Shown in pieces: positions 7,031 through 13,979 of a DNA stretch of 25,573 bases. The notes below the pieces were generated by a model that was not told the DNA's origin, did no database searches, and saw only the letters and a list, made by a program, of their open reading frames with translations. Position 1 is the first letter of the stretch; each line of letters begins with the position of its first letter. The DNA is taken from the IMG/VR virus record IMGVR_UViG_3300020722_000007, positions 1 to 25,573 of that record. One strand, 5' to 3'. This DNA is from a virus. A program made the position numbers and the translations under genes.

Positions 7031-7846
7031 ATGATAAAGCTCATAGATCTGCTTACAGAGAAGATAGTAAAGATACCGCAGGACCAGCTGTCAAAGGCTA
7101 GTTCTGCGTTCTCCTACATAGAGAACAACCTAGACTCTCTCAAGAAGAAGTCGCCTAAAAGCTACAAGCAAGATCCATATGTTCCTATGAGCTTCAAGAA
7201 CATGTTCAACATGAAAGACCGCAGAGGCAACCTGACATCGATCAGCTTAGGTCTGTATAACGATCCAAAGGATGGAGCATACGCTAGGATGGACCAGCAG
7301 AACATGGCTGTCATGGCAAACCTTGCAAAGCTTACAGACGAGCATGATTTTACGGTGAACATAGAGCATGAGCTCATACATGCAATAGATCCTAAAGCGT
7401 TCGATCCAGATCTAGATGCAAAGCTGGGAGTTGGAGCACCGAAAGCGCCAGGCAAGAATGCAAGCCCAGAAGACATAGAGCAGTACGAAAAGGACCTCAT
7501 ATCACATCTAAATTCACCAGCTGAGTTCGATGCACACACCTCTACGCTGATAAACACAATAGCCTCTGGGCTTGCAAAGAAAGACAAGGACAAGAAGCTT
7601 ATGGCTGCGGTCAAAAGCCAGCTGTTTAGGGCACTCTCTGACATAAAGACCAAGAGCTACGATGAGGTATACAACGAGTACAAGAACACGGCAGTTCCTT
7701 TCCTCTTTCTAAGAGGACCTTGGATAAAAGACAGGCTTGAGTCTGCAAGAGACAGTTTTTACTCTGAGCTGGTCAAGATCAAAGCATGGTCAACTGACGA
7801 GGGGCTATACAGGAGGTTCCTCAGAAGGCTGAGCACAGAGCTTTAG
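7031..7846 (+). CDS. Putative zinc metallopeptidase, probably virion-associated
   Basis: A 271-residue protein with HELIH at residues 113-117, the HExxH zinc-binding and catalytic motif, within NIEHELIHAIDP. A later SPAEFDAHTS (about residue 163) offers acidic or His candidates for a third zinc ligand. The N-terminus MIKLIDLLTE resembles the short leader seen on proteins of large phages that are cut by a prohead protease. That comparison is from general knowledge, not proof. The C-terminal 60 residues are basic and aromatic (LFLRGPWIKDRLESAR). Native GC-richer codons. It could be a structural protein with a zincin domain, an anti-host factor or a maturation peptidase; the sequence does not decide between these. 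Confidence 0.72.
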   Translation: MIKLIDLLTEKIVKIPQDQLSKASSAFSYIENNLDSLKKKSPKSYKQDPYVPMSFKNMFNMKDRRGNLTSISLGLYNDPKDGAYARMDQQNMAVMANLAKLTDEHDFTVNIEHELIHAIDPKAFDPDLDAKLGVGAPKAPGKNASPEDIEQYEKDLISHLNSPAEFDAHTSTLINTIASGLAKKDKDKKLMAAVKSQLFRALSDIKTKSYDEVYNEYKNTAVPFLFLRGPWIKDRLESARDSFYSELVKIKAWSTDEGLYRRFLRRLSTEL

Positions 7847-7849
7847 CAC

Positions 7850-7876
7850 TTAGAACTTACACTGCAAAAGTTCTAA
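7850..7876 (+). terminator. Hairpin after the metallopeptidase gene, possible terminator or RNA end
   Basis: TTAGAACTT (7850-7858) pairs perfectly with AAGTTCTAA (7868-7876) around a 9-nt loop, 4 nt after the stop codon. No T-tract follows, so rho-independent termination is doubtful. It may instead protect a 3' end. Confidence 0.4.
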
Positions 7877-7879
7877 AAG

Positions 7880-7904
7880 ATGTCATACATTTGACTTATG
7901 ACAT
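7880..7904 (+). promoter_or_regulatory. Hairpin covering the start codon of the small membrane protein
   Basis: ATGTCAT (7880-7886) pairs with ATGACAT (7898-7904). The 3' arm begins with the ATG of the next gene, so the start codon is in the stem. Confidence 0.45.
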
Positions 7905-8104
7905 TCACAGTTACTACACAGACGTTTTACCTCATTGTGATATTTGTACTCATGGTATTACAAGTATACCAGTTCCGATTAATATATAAGCTCAGACAGG
8001 ACCACAACGCTCTTTGGCTCCAAGTTCAAAACGTGATACTCAACGTCGCCGGGGCAATAACCCAAATAGAAAAGAAGATAGATGGCAAACAAGATAAGGA
8101 GTAG
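7898..8104 (+). CDS. Small single-pass membrane protein (68 aa)
   Basis: Residues about 8-28 (FYLIVIFVLMVLQVYQFRLIY) form one hydrophobic helix. This is followed by a predicted amphipathic or coiled-coil tail (LRQDHNALWLQVQNVILNVAGAITQIEKKIDGKQDKE). A short polar N-terminus and charged C-terminus suggest an inner-membrane anchor with a cytoplasmic coiled coil. Family not recognised. It overlaps the next gene by 23 nt, indicating coupled translation, and its start codon lies in a hairpin. A membrane protein of this size could be a lysis or superinfection-exclusion accessory, but nothing in the sequence confirms that. Confidence 0.65.
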   Translation: MTFTVTTQTFYLIVIFVLMVLQVYQFRLIYKLRQDHNALWLQVQNVILNVAGAITQIEKKIDGKQDKE

Positions 8105-8339
8105 AGGTCTTGGAGACACGATAGCACGATTCACCCATTTCTTTGGACTGGATCGTTTGTCTATGTGGTTTGCTACCAAAGTCTTAGGAAAAGAAGACTG
8201 CGGATGCGAAAGGCGTCAGAGCAGACTCAATGAGCTATTCCCATACAAGAAGAATAAAGTTTATGACACAAAGGACATATTTGAAAGTAGATACTTCTCA
8301 GAAAGTCAAGGAAATGATAGCTCACATACAGAGCCATGA
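8082..8339 (+). CDS. Small Cys-rich phage protein before DNA polymerase (85 aa)
   Basis: A basic N-terminus (MANKIRSRGLGDTIARFTHFFGLDRL) leads to CGCERRQSRLNELFPYKKN. I associate the combination of GLGDTIARFTH-like helix, CGC and LNxLFPY with small conserved proteins of large phages, but I know no function. The Cys-x-Cys pair might bind metal. It overlaps the upstream membrane protein by 23 nt and runs 77 nt into the polymerase gene in another frame. Such deep overlap makes the polymerase start choice (8263) plausible and suggests co-translation. Moderate confidence that it is expressed. Confidence 0.6.
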   Translation: MANKIRSRGLGDTIARFTHFFGLDRLSMWFATKVLGKEDCGCERRQSRLNELFPYKKNKVYDTKDIFESRYFSESQGNDSSHTEP

Positions 8340-10572
8340 TCTCATATCCTTTGACACAGAGACAAACTCGCTAAACCCCAGAAAAGGCAAGATAATAGGC
8401 TTCTCTGTCTCAGGAGAAGTTGGTCTAGGTTTCTATATGCCGACGATGTTATTTGTCAACGATGAGCTCCAGAATGCGTCTATTGATGGTATTTTATGCC
8501 ATGACATAGCCAAACGTGCCATTGCACTGCTTGTAGGAAAAAAGCTCATCGGACACAACCTCTCTTTCGACACCAGATTTGTCAAGAACTTCTACGGCGT
8601 AGATCTCATAGACTCGATACATGCAGACACGATACTCATGGTACACACAGTCCAAGAGGAAGGTGCAAACGCTGAGTACGGAGCAGGTACCTTTGCGTTG
8701 AAGGAGATCGCCAAGAGCATACAGACAGAGATCGGTATTGATATCGAGACTGAGGCGAACAAGGAGCAGATAGAGCTCAAGGAGTCGATACACGCAAACG
8801 GCGGATCTACATCGAAGGAGAACTACGAGATATGGAAGGCGGACATAGACATCCTCTCTAAATACGCATGTGCAGACACCGATCTTGCTCTAAGGATATA
8901 CAAATACTACCTGCAGAAGATAAAGGACGAGGGGCTAGAGGGCTTCTTCTTTGTGGACGAGGTCATGCCCCTTTACAGAGAAGTCACCATACCAATGGAA
9001 GACAAAGGCGTGAAGCTGGACATCGATACCATCAAGTCATCGAGAGAGAGGATAGATCTTGACATGAAACGGTACTACGATCTTGTGGTAGAGGACCTCG
9101 TGGGCAGACAGGAAATCAAAGACTGGATAGTATGCAAGGCGATAGAGGCATATCCTCCGAGCAACAAGGGATCATTTGCTCAGGCCGCTGTAGAGCACTT
9201 TAAACTAGACCTGCCAAAGTCAGAGGCTTCAGGGAAATACAGCATCACTAAATCCACTGTCTCCAAACTGCCAGATTCACAAGTTAAAAGATTTCTGTCA
9301 GAAGGACACGACTTTCTTTTAGACGATATAGACCTGCAGAAGATAAGCATGAAGTTGTGGAAGAAAGACAACGATGGCACGTTCTTCAACATACAGTCCA
9401 AAGACCAGATGGGTGACATAGCATTCAATGCGCTTGGGATAAAACCCCTGTCTCAGACCAAGAAGGGCAAACCCCAATTCGATGATGATCTGATCCAGAG
9501 CATCGCTGACAAACACTCTTGGGCGTCTAAGCTCAGGATATATGGCAAGCTGCTAAAGATCAAGTCTACATACATGGATCGCTTTTTGGATGCACAAGAG
9601 GACGGCAGATATTTCTTTTATTATAAACAGCACGGGACTGTATCAGGCAGATATGGTTCAGACGCGCAACAGCTTCCAAGGCCGAAAGAGGAAGGAGAAG
9701 ACGATCCGATAGTAGTAGAGTACACGAACCTGGTGAGAGCGTTCTTTATATCCGACACGGGCAATGACTTTGTGGATTGCGATTATGAGTCTTTGGAGCC
9801 TCACGTGTTCGCCCATGTCTCAGGCGACGAAGGACTCAAGGATATCTTCAGAAATAACTGGGATTTTTATTCTACGATCGCGATAAAGACAGAGCATCTC
9901 AGCCAATATTCCCCAGATAAAAAGGCAGAGAACTTCCTCAGAAAGCATGCACCGCAGCTCAGGAACAAAGCCAAAGCATACGCGCTAGGCATCCCTTACG
10001 GCATGGGAGCTTACGCGCTAGGAATGAACCTTGACATACCACAGAAGAAGGCACAAGTCTTGGTCGATGGATACCTCAACGGCTTTCCAGCATTGAAGCA
10101 GTGGATGGCAGACTCAAAACTTCAAGCCCAGACCTTAGGATACGTCAAGACCCAAGTAGGTCGCATCAGACACTTGGACAAAGTCAAGAAGATATACGAT
10201 TCTCTCGGAGACGGCATCACAGATTGGCAAATCAGAAACATGCTATCTAAACAATATGGTAAGGAGAAAGTCACCAAGATATACAGGGACTACGTCAATG
10301 GCATCAATAACTCTCGCAATTATTGTATACAGTCATTAGCTGCCTCAATAGTAAATAGAGCAGCTATACAAATAAATAGACGACTAAAATCTGTTGGGAT
10401 TGATGGATTAGTTATAGCTCAAATTCATGACCAGACGATTACTGAAGTAGAGTCTTCCAGAGCTCAAGAGGCAATGCAAATAGTAAAAGATTGTATGGAA
10501 AATACTACAAAGATAAGCATAGACTTAAAAGCTCCTCCAACATTATGTAAAAATTGGAAAGAGGGGCATTAG
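8263..10572 (+). CDS. Family A DNA polymerase with 3'-5' exonuclease
   Basis: Replicative polymerase of 769 residues; there is no 5'-3' exonuclease domain. The proofreading domain is intact: SFDTETNSL (Asp31, Glu33), LIGHNLSFDTRF and YACADTDLALRI. Polymerase motif A is CDYESLEPHVFAH (Asp507). Motif B is RNKAKAYALGIPYG with Arg567, Lys571, Leu575 and Tyr579. Motif C is QIHDQT with Asp723. Leu575 sits at the E. coli Phe762 position. Gln724 replaces the usual Glu883 of HDE. The ATG at 8263 is preferred over 8230 because the alignment begins with the RTYLKVDTSQ strand just before the exonuclease. The last ~260 nt are strongly AT-rich (28-30% GC in two counted 60-nt blocks, versus 50% at 10081-10140), next to the HEG at 10630. 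Confidence 0.95.
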   Translation: MTQRTYLKVDTSQKVKEMIAHIQSHDLISFDTETNSLNPRKGKIIGFSVSGEVGLGFYMPTMLFVNDELQNASIDGILCHDIAKRAIALLVGKKLIGHNLSFDTRFVKNFYGVDLIDSIHADTILMVHTVQEEGANAEYGAGTFALKEIAKSIQTEIGIDIETEANKEQIELKESIHANGGSTSKENYEIWKADIDILSKYACADTDLALRIYKYYLQKIKDEGLEGFFFVDEVMPLYREVTIPMEDKGVKLDIDTIKSSRERIDLDMKRYYDLVVEDLVGRQEIKDWIVCKAIEAYPPSNKGSFAQAAVEHFKLDLPKSEASGKYSITKSTVSKLPDSQVKRFLSEGHDFLLDDIDLQKISMKLWKKDNDGTFFNIQSKDQMGDIAFNALGIKPLSQTKKGKPQFDDDLIQSIADKHSWASKLRIYGKLLKIKSTYMDRFLDAQEDGRYFFYYKQHGTVSGRYGSDAQQLPRPKEEGEDDPIVVEYTNLVRAFFISDTGNDFVDCDYESLEPHVFAHVSGDEGLKDIFRNNWDFYSTIAIKTEHLSQYSPDKKAENFLRKHAPQLRNKAKAYALGIPYGMGAYALGMNLDIPQKKAQVLVDGYLNGFPALKQWMADSKLQAQTLGYVKTQVGRIRHLDKVKKIYDSLGDGITDWQIRNMLSKQYGKEKVTKIYRDYVNGINNSRNYCIQSLAASIVNRAAIQINRRLKSVGIDGLVIAQIHDQTITEVESSRAQEAMQIVKDCMENTTKISIDLKAPPTLCKNWKEGH

Positions 10573-10604
10573 TAATGGGAATAATAATGTATAAAATATC
10601 CAAC

Positions 10605-10630
10605 TAAGTATATTTATAATAAAATACTTA
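10605..10630 (+). promoter_or_regulatory. Hairpin with ATATTTAT motif abutting a HEG start codon
   Basis: TAAGTAT (10605-10611) pairs with ATACTTA (10624-10630), whose last base is the A of the ATG. The loop is ATATTTATAATAAA apart from its first bases. Same design as at 6240-6268 and 4354-4403. Confidence 0.55.
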
Positions 10631-11604
10631 TGAATTATCAAAAACATTATAATTTATTAATAGAAAAAGGAAAGAATAGAGATAGTAAAATATTACCATA
10701 TTATGAACAACATCATATTATACCTAAATCAGAAGGTGGATTAGATGATAATTCTAATTTAGTTAAACTAACAGCCAGAGAACATTTTATCGCTCATTGG
10801 TTACTTTATAGAATTAATCCATCAATACCAGCTAGAGCATTTTCTTTTTGGAGAATGTGTAGAGGAAGAGGATCTACTCCTAAGTGTCATTGGATAGTAA
10901 TATCTTCTAGATGTTATGAAGAAGCGAGATTAGCTCACTCTAAAGCAATATCTAAAGCTTTAAGTGGCGTAAAAAAATCACTAGAGCATTCTGCAAAAGT
11001 TGGATTAGCCTTAAGAGGCAAAAAAAGAACTGAAGAGCAGAAATTAAAGATGAGAAAAAAGCATATAATTACAAAAGAGGGTTTAGATAAAATAAAGGAG
11101 ACTAATAAAAATAAAAAGTATTATACTAGAAAAGTGATAATGCTAGATAAAAGCACTTTAGATGAAATAAGAAATTTTGATTCTTTAAAACAAGCTGCTT
11201 TATTTGTAAATCTTAAAAATTCTAATATATGTGCTGCTATCAAGAATGGATCTATTTCTGGAAATTATAGATGGAAATACTTCGATCAAGAATCATATAT
11301 AAAAAAAGAAGATAATACTTTTAAAAGTAGACTAAATTTTATAGGAGATAAAAATCCGAATAAGAGCCCAGAAAAACGTGAAAAATTACGATTAAGATCT
11401 ACTGGTGATAATAATCATAATGCGATTAAGATAATTCAATCTGACTTAGAAGGAAATTATATAAAACTTTGGACATGCATGGCAACAGCCGCAAAAAGTC
11501 TAAATATATGTTCTACCAATATTCAAAAATGTTGTATTGGTAAAAGAAAAAAAGCTGGCGGATATACATGGAAATACAATAACTATAAACACAAACCACA
11601 ATGA
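10630..11604 (+). CDS. HNH homing endonuclease with NUMOD repeats
   Basis: A 324-residue HEG. The N-terminal HNH domain shows YYEQHHIIPKSEGGLDDNSN then LTAREHFIAHWLL, giving the His-His pair, the central Asn and the last His. The middle part has NUMOD3-like segments (LEHSAKVGLALRGKKRTEEQKLKMR). Two NUMOD1-like helix-turn-helix units follow, the second ending GGYTWKY, the usual closing motif. It lies 57 nt after the polymerase stop, and the polymerase 3' end is AT-rich as if co-converted with it. The stop overlaps the next ATG as ATGA. Its target is probably the conserved polymerase motif C region or the sequence just downstream. Confidence 0.9.
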   Translation: MNYQKHYNLLIEKGKNRDSKILPYYEQHHIIPKSEGGLDDNSNLVKLTAREHFIAHWLLYRINPSIPARAFSFWRMCRGRGSTPKCHWIVISSRCYEEARLAHSKAISKALSGVKKSLEHSAKVGLALRGKKRTEEQKLKMRKKHIITKEGLDKIKETNKNKKYYTRKVIMLDKSTLDEIRNFDSLKQAALFVNLKNSNICAAIKNGSISGNYRWKYFDQESYIKKEDNTFKSRLNFIGDKNPNKSPEKREKLRLRSTGDNNHNAIKIIQSDLEGNYIKLWTCMATAAKSLNICSTNIQKCCIGKRKKAGGYTWKYNNYKHKPQ

Positions 11605-11834
11605 TTAAGAAAATAGGAAAATATACAATACTCATCATAACAGAATCTTACTGGAGAAAATATGGTATAAGTTTAGTTCTCAGTAATACTTGTGGATATG
11701 CTATCGATAGAATTTGGATAGACAGAGAAGTTGCTTCGGAGATAATGTGTGATGATGAAATGATGAGCAGCTTATGGCCAACTCTACGATACAATGAAAA
11801 AGTTGATAGACATGAATTAATAACAAGAATATGA
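11601..11834 (+). CDS. Hypothetical protein (77 aa)
   Basis: A 77-residue ORF, MIKKIGKYTILIITESYWRKYGISLVLSNTCG and on, with an N-terminal beta-rich half and an acidic middle (MCDDEMMSSLW). No recognised domain and no clear membrane segment. Both ends overlap neighbours as ATGA (HEG before, next ORF after), so its translation is probably coupled. Codon use is intermediate between the HEG and native genes. I see no functional clue. Confidence 0.55.
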   Translation: MIKKIGKYTILIITESYWRKYGISLVLSNTCGYAIDRIWIDREVASEIMCDDEMMSSLWPTLRYNEKVDRHELITRI

Positions 11835-12058
11835 AAACAGCAGAACAGTTTTTAGAAGAATGCAAAGCAAAGTGGACGTTAAACACGCCAGAGAACTCCA
11901 AACAGGCGATGATAGAGGCATTAATACTATACGCAGAACAGGCAATAGACGAGTGTGCTCAAACATTTCGTTGGGAATGGGACTGTGATGATCCACATGA
12001 TGCAGTAGAGATAGTAGATCCAGATACGATAAAAGAAGTAAAAAACATGCTAAAATGA
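11831..12058 (+). CDS. Hypothetical acidic protein (75 aa)
   Basis: A 75-residue acidic protein, MKTAEQFLEECKAKW at the start, with a central helical segment (SKQAMIEALILYAEQAIDECA) and a WEWDCDDPHD acidic patch. The N-terminal FLEE..k..W pattern and helix resemble many small phage proteins of unknown function. Coupled by ATGA overlaps to both neighbours. No catalytic motif is visible. Confidence 0.6.
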   Translation: MKTAEQFLEECKAKWTLNTPENSKQAMIEALILYAEQAIDECAQTFRWEWDCDDPHDAVEIVDPDTIKEVKNMLK

Positions 12059-12300
12059 CAAGCGCAAAACAAGCAAGTGAAGAATCAAACCAAGTTAGAT
12101 CTAGCTTAGAAAAAGAGCTCAGAGACTCAGACATAGCAAACATAGAGAAAAAAATCTCCAAAGCTATACAGAGAGGGGATCATGGAGTAGATTGCATTAT
12201 AGGATTTTCAGAACACAAAACCCTATTAGAATCTTTGGGATACGGATTATATAAGCAGCCAAATGAAACTCTACTCTATAAAATAACTTGGTATAACTAG
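12055..12300 (+). CDS. Hypothetical protein (81 aa)
   Basis: An 81-residue ORF with a charged helical N-terminal half (KQASEESNQVRSSLEKEL, IANIEKKISKAIQRG). A short C-terminal part follows (HKTLLESLGYGLYKQPNETLLYKITWYN) that reads like a small alpha/beta domain in which a position-specific loop precedes a final strand. Family not recognised. ATGA-coupled to the preceding gene and followed by the structured leader of the next gene. Confidence 0.55.
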   Translation: MTSAKQASEESNQVRSSLEKELRDSDIANIEKKISKAIQRGDHGVDCIIGFSEHKTLLESLGYGLYKQPNETLLYKITWYN

Positions 12301-12322
12301 CCGAACGAAATATAAAACGCAT

Positions 12323-12336
12323 ATATTTATAGATGA
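12323..12336 (+). promoter_or_regulatory. ATATTTAT candidate promoter motif for the virion-like gene
   Basis: ATATTTATAGATGA, 104 nt upstream of the start at 12440. A start about 6-7 nt after the core would yield a ~100-nt structured leader. Confidence 0.5.
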
Positions 12337-12348
12337 AACACCCATAAC
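12335..12348 (+). repeat. 5' arm of a 14-bp inverted repeat flanking the virion-like gene
   Basis: GAAACACCCATAAC is the exact reverse complement of 13253-13266, about 900 nt downstream, beyond the stop codon of the same gene. Confidence 0.75.
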
Positions 12349-12351
12349 TTT

Positions 12352-12406
12352 GTCGATCTTGGGAAGCGATATCCCTCGAGTGGTCACAGGCCACGATAAG
12401 ACCGGC
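12352..12406 (+). promoter_or_regulatory. Structured 5' leader, three-way junction
   Basis: GTCGATCTT (12352-12360) pairs with AAGACCGGC (12398-12406) with one wobble and one A-C mismatch. It encloses GGGA/TCCC (12361-12364 with 12372-12375) and GTGG/CCAC (12380-12383 with 12391-12394). A strong Shine-Dalgarno AAGGAG (12427-12432) follows, 7 nt before the ATG, which is unusual in this window. I could not match it to a riboswitch class. Confidence 0.5.
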
Positions 12407-12439
12407 AACATTGTTAACACATAAAAAAGGAGAATCAAA

Positions 12440-13240
12440 ATGTACATCACAGACTTAGGCTATGGCACATTTGCAAAGCCAGAAGCACACATCACATCAA
12501 AGAAGTCTAGGCTCAAAGTCTACGACAGCAAGAACATCTACCTCAAAGACGGAACAAATTTCGAGATAGAATTACACAACCCCACATCGACAAGATACAT
12601 GGCAAAGATCTGGATCAACGGCAAGTTGGTTTCCACGTCTGGCATCGTAATCCCAGCAGGACAACGAGTATACATCGAGAGGTTCATCGATGAGAACGCA
12701 AAGTTCCTATTCAAGACTTTCGAGGTCGACAACGTAGAAGAGACAGTCGAGGCTAGAGAGAAGAACGGACTGGTCAAGGTCGAGTTCTATCCAGAGGTCT
12801 TCAAATTCAATACTGGCACGCTCACAACGATCACGCCTCCTGTATTCTATGACAGCCAAGTATATACTAGCCCAAGCGGAAACATCGTAGGATACAGCTC
12901 TACAAGCTACTACTCATCAACATCATTTGCAAACTCTTCTAACACATTTGCTGGGCCAAACATCAGAACCACTGGGCTAGGAAAGCAGCAGCTCAACGAA
13001 GCAAAGCCAGATTCAGTAGAGACGGGCCGAGTAGCTCAAGGAGAGAAGTCAAGCCAGAAGTTCACAAGCACGACAGGAGACTTCTACACAACACCATACT
13101 ACCGCTACGAGATGCACTTGCTTCCAGAGTCACTGAGAGCCATAGAGGCAAACGAGATCAGGAACTACTGCGGAGAGTGTGGAGTAAGGATCAAGAAATC
13201 AAACTGGAAGTTCTGCCCAAACTGCGGAGAAAAGTTATAG
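12440..13240 (+). CDS. Virion decoration- or adhesin-like protein with C-terminal zinc ribbon
   Basis: A 266-residue protein. Residues about 20-115 are beta-rich (RLKVYDSKNIYLKDGTNFEI, AKIWINGKLVSTSGIVIPAG, ERFIDENAKFLFKTF), a jelly-roll-like pattern I associate with surface or decoration proteins of large phages. Residues about 135-200 are Ser/Thr/Tyr/Gly-rich and probably flexible. The last 30 residues form a zinc ribbon (YCGECG and FCPNCGEKL, Cys-x2-Cys twice). It has a strong ribosome-binding site and a structured leader, consistent with high late expression. Codon use is GC-richer and strongly biased to AAG and AAC, as expected for an abundant protein. Function is inferred, not shown. 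Confidence 0.65.
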   Translation: MYITDLGYGTFAKPEAHITSKKSRLKVYDSKNIYLKDGTNFEIELHNPTSTRYMAKIWINGKLVSTSGIVIPAGQRVYIERFIDENAKFLFKTFEVDNVEETVEAREKNGLVKVEFYPEVFKFNTGTLTTITPPVFYDSQVYTSPSGNIVGYSSTSYYSSTSFANSSNTFAGPNIRTTGLGKQQLNEAKPDSVETGRVAQGEKSSQKFTSTTGDFYTTPYYRYEMHLLPESLRAIEANEIRNYCGECGVRIKKSNWKFCPNCGEKL

Positions 13241-13249
13241 GATCTTAAA

Positions 13250-13276
13250 TAGGTTATGGGTGTTTCTTTAACCTAC
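13250..13276 (+). terminator. 3' hairpin whose loop complements the gene's own leader
   Basis: TAGGTTA (13250-13256) pairs with TAACCTA (13269-13275). The loop region carries most of GTTATGGGTGTTTC (13253-13266), the exact complement of leader positions 12335-12348. There is no T-tract, so termination is uncertain. Confidence 0.45.
13253..13266 (+). repeat. 3' arm of a 14-bp inverted repeat flanking the virion-like gene
   Basis: GTTATGGGTGTTTC is the exact reverse complement of 12335-12348. It lies largely in the loop of the 13250-13276 hairpin. Confidence 0.75.
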
Positions 13277-13323
13277 TGAAAAGAAAGATTACAAGTTTAC
13301 GAAAATAAAGATTATATTATATC

Positions 13324-13614
13324 ATGAGCAAAATCACACCACTAAATGGGTACTTAGTACTCAAGCCGGTAGAGACATCAGAGGAGATGGTCGGCAACAT
13401 CATACTACCAGACATGGGAAAAGAACGCCCAGAGACAGGAGAGGTCATCGAGACTTCGGGTACGTACAACTACAACTCTGACACTACGATCCCATCAAAC
13501 CTAAAAGTAGGAGATGTAGTTCTTATACCAAAGATGGGCACAACAAAGATCAGCCTTGCAGGAGAGGATTATTTCATTACAAAAGAGACAGAAGTCTTAG
13601 CAATATTAGGATAA
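13324..13614 (+). CDS. groES: GroES co-chaperonin
   Basis: A 96-residue co-chaperonin, the normal GroES length. It has an N-terminal KITPLNGYLVLKPVE strand, the mobile loop MVGNIILPD that contacts GroEL, the TGEVIETSG strand, VGDVVLIPKMG and the closing ITKETEVLAILG. It would cap the phage or host GroEL ring during folding of phage proteins such as the capsid protein. The gene is directly upstream of groEL with two small ORFs between them. Native GC-richer codons, with an AT-rich leader and no Shine-Dalgarno. Confidence 0.93.
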   Translation: MSKITPLNGYLVLKPVETSEEMVGNIILPDMGKERPETGEVIETSGTYNYNSDTTIPSNLKVGDVVLIPKMGTTKISLAGEDYFITKETEVLAILG

Positions 13615-13615
13615 T

Positions 13616-13825
13616 ATGAGCAATCCAACACATTACATGGCATTTTATACAGAAACAAAATCTTCTAAAGATGAGAATGACGTAGAAGTAGTAGATATGC
13701 AGCTTAAACATAAATACATTCCAGAACATCTTAAGGATTTGTATATTGAAAACTTTAGTCATCTTGGATCATCAGTATCAGGTCAAGATATAGATAATTT
13801 TTTAAAATCACACATTACACAATAA
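13616..13825 (+). CDS. Hypothetical protein between groES and groEL (69 aa)
   Basis: A 69-residue hydrophilic ORF beginning 2 nt after the groES stop. It has a mixed N-terminal strand region (THYMAFYTETKSS), an acidic stretch and the helical LKDLYIENFSHLG. No known domain. It is AT-rich compared with groES, like the broken ORF after it and the start of groEL. The whole 13616-14230 stretch therefore has a different base composition from its neighbours and may have arrived as one block. Confidence 0.55.
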   Translation: MSNPTHYMAFYTETKSSKDENDVEVVDMQLKHKYIPEHLKDLYIENFSHLGSSVSGQDIDNFLKSHITQ

Positions 13826-13826
13826 T

Positions 13827-13971
13827 ATGACTAAACAAGACATTGCAAAAGTAGCACATAGAAAGTGGATTAGTTTTCGATTATGCTGGAAAGGCTGCAG
13901 AATACTTTAAAGTATCGCCAAGTACAATAACTAAGTGGATTAAAGAAAGTAAATTTAAAATTTTAAACTAA
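13827..13971 (+). pseudogene. Helix-turn-helix ORF split by a +1 frame change
   Basis: Frame 1 reads MTKQDIAKVAHRKW from 13827 but soon stops in frame. The +1 frame from about 13855 reads HIESGLVFDYAGKAAEYF then KVSPSTITKWIKES and ends at TAA 13969-13971. KAAEYFKVSPSTITKWIKE is a helix-turn-helix of the kind found at NUMOD C-termini or in small DNA-binding proteins. Joining both frames near 13852-13855 gives a sensible ~47-residue protein, so one base is likely extra. Decay, a sequencing error or programmed +1 frameshifting are all possible. It could be the scar of a lost HEG upstream of groEL. Confidence 0.45.
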
Positions 13972-13979
13972 AATAAATT

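Noticed and set aside
8230-8262. Upstream start for the DNA polymerase
   Set aside because: The 11 extra residues lie inside the small Cys-protein gene and add nothing alignable; 8263 starts the first expected strand.
12352-12406. Structured leader as a known riboswitch or hammerhead ribozyme
   Set aside because: No CUGAUGA/GAAA core, no cobalamin GCCACUG box, and the junction sequences do not match purine, TPP, SAM or guanidine classes that I know.
13616-13762. Minus-strand ORFs in this and other places (for example 13577-13762, 14198-14611, 7162-7653)
   Set aside because: They are antisense to well-supported plus-strand genes, have skewed composition and no recognisable motifs.
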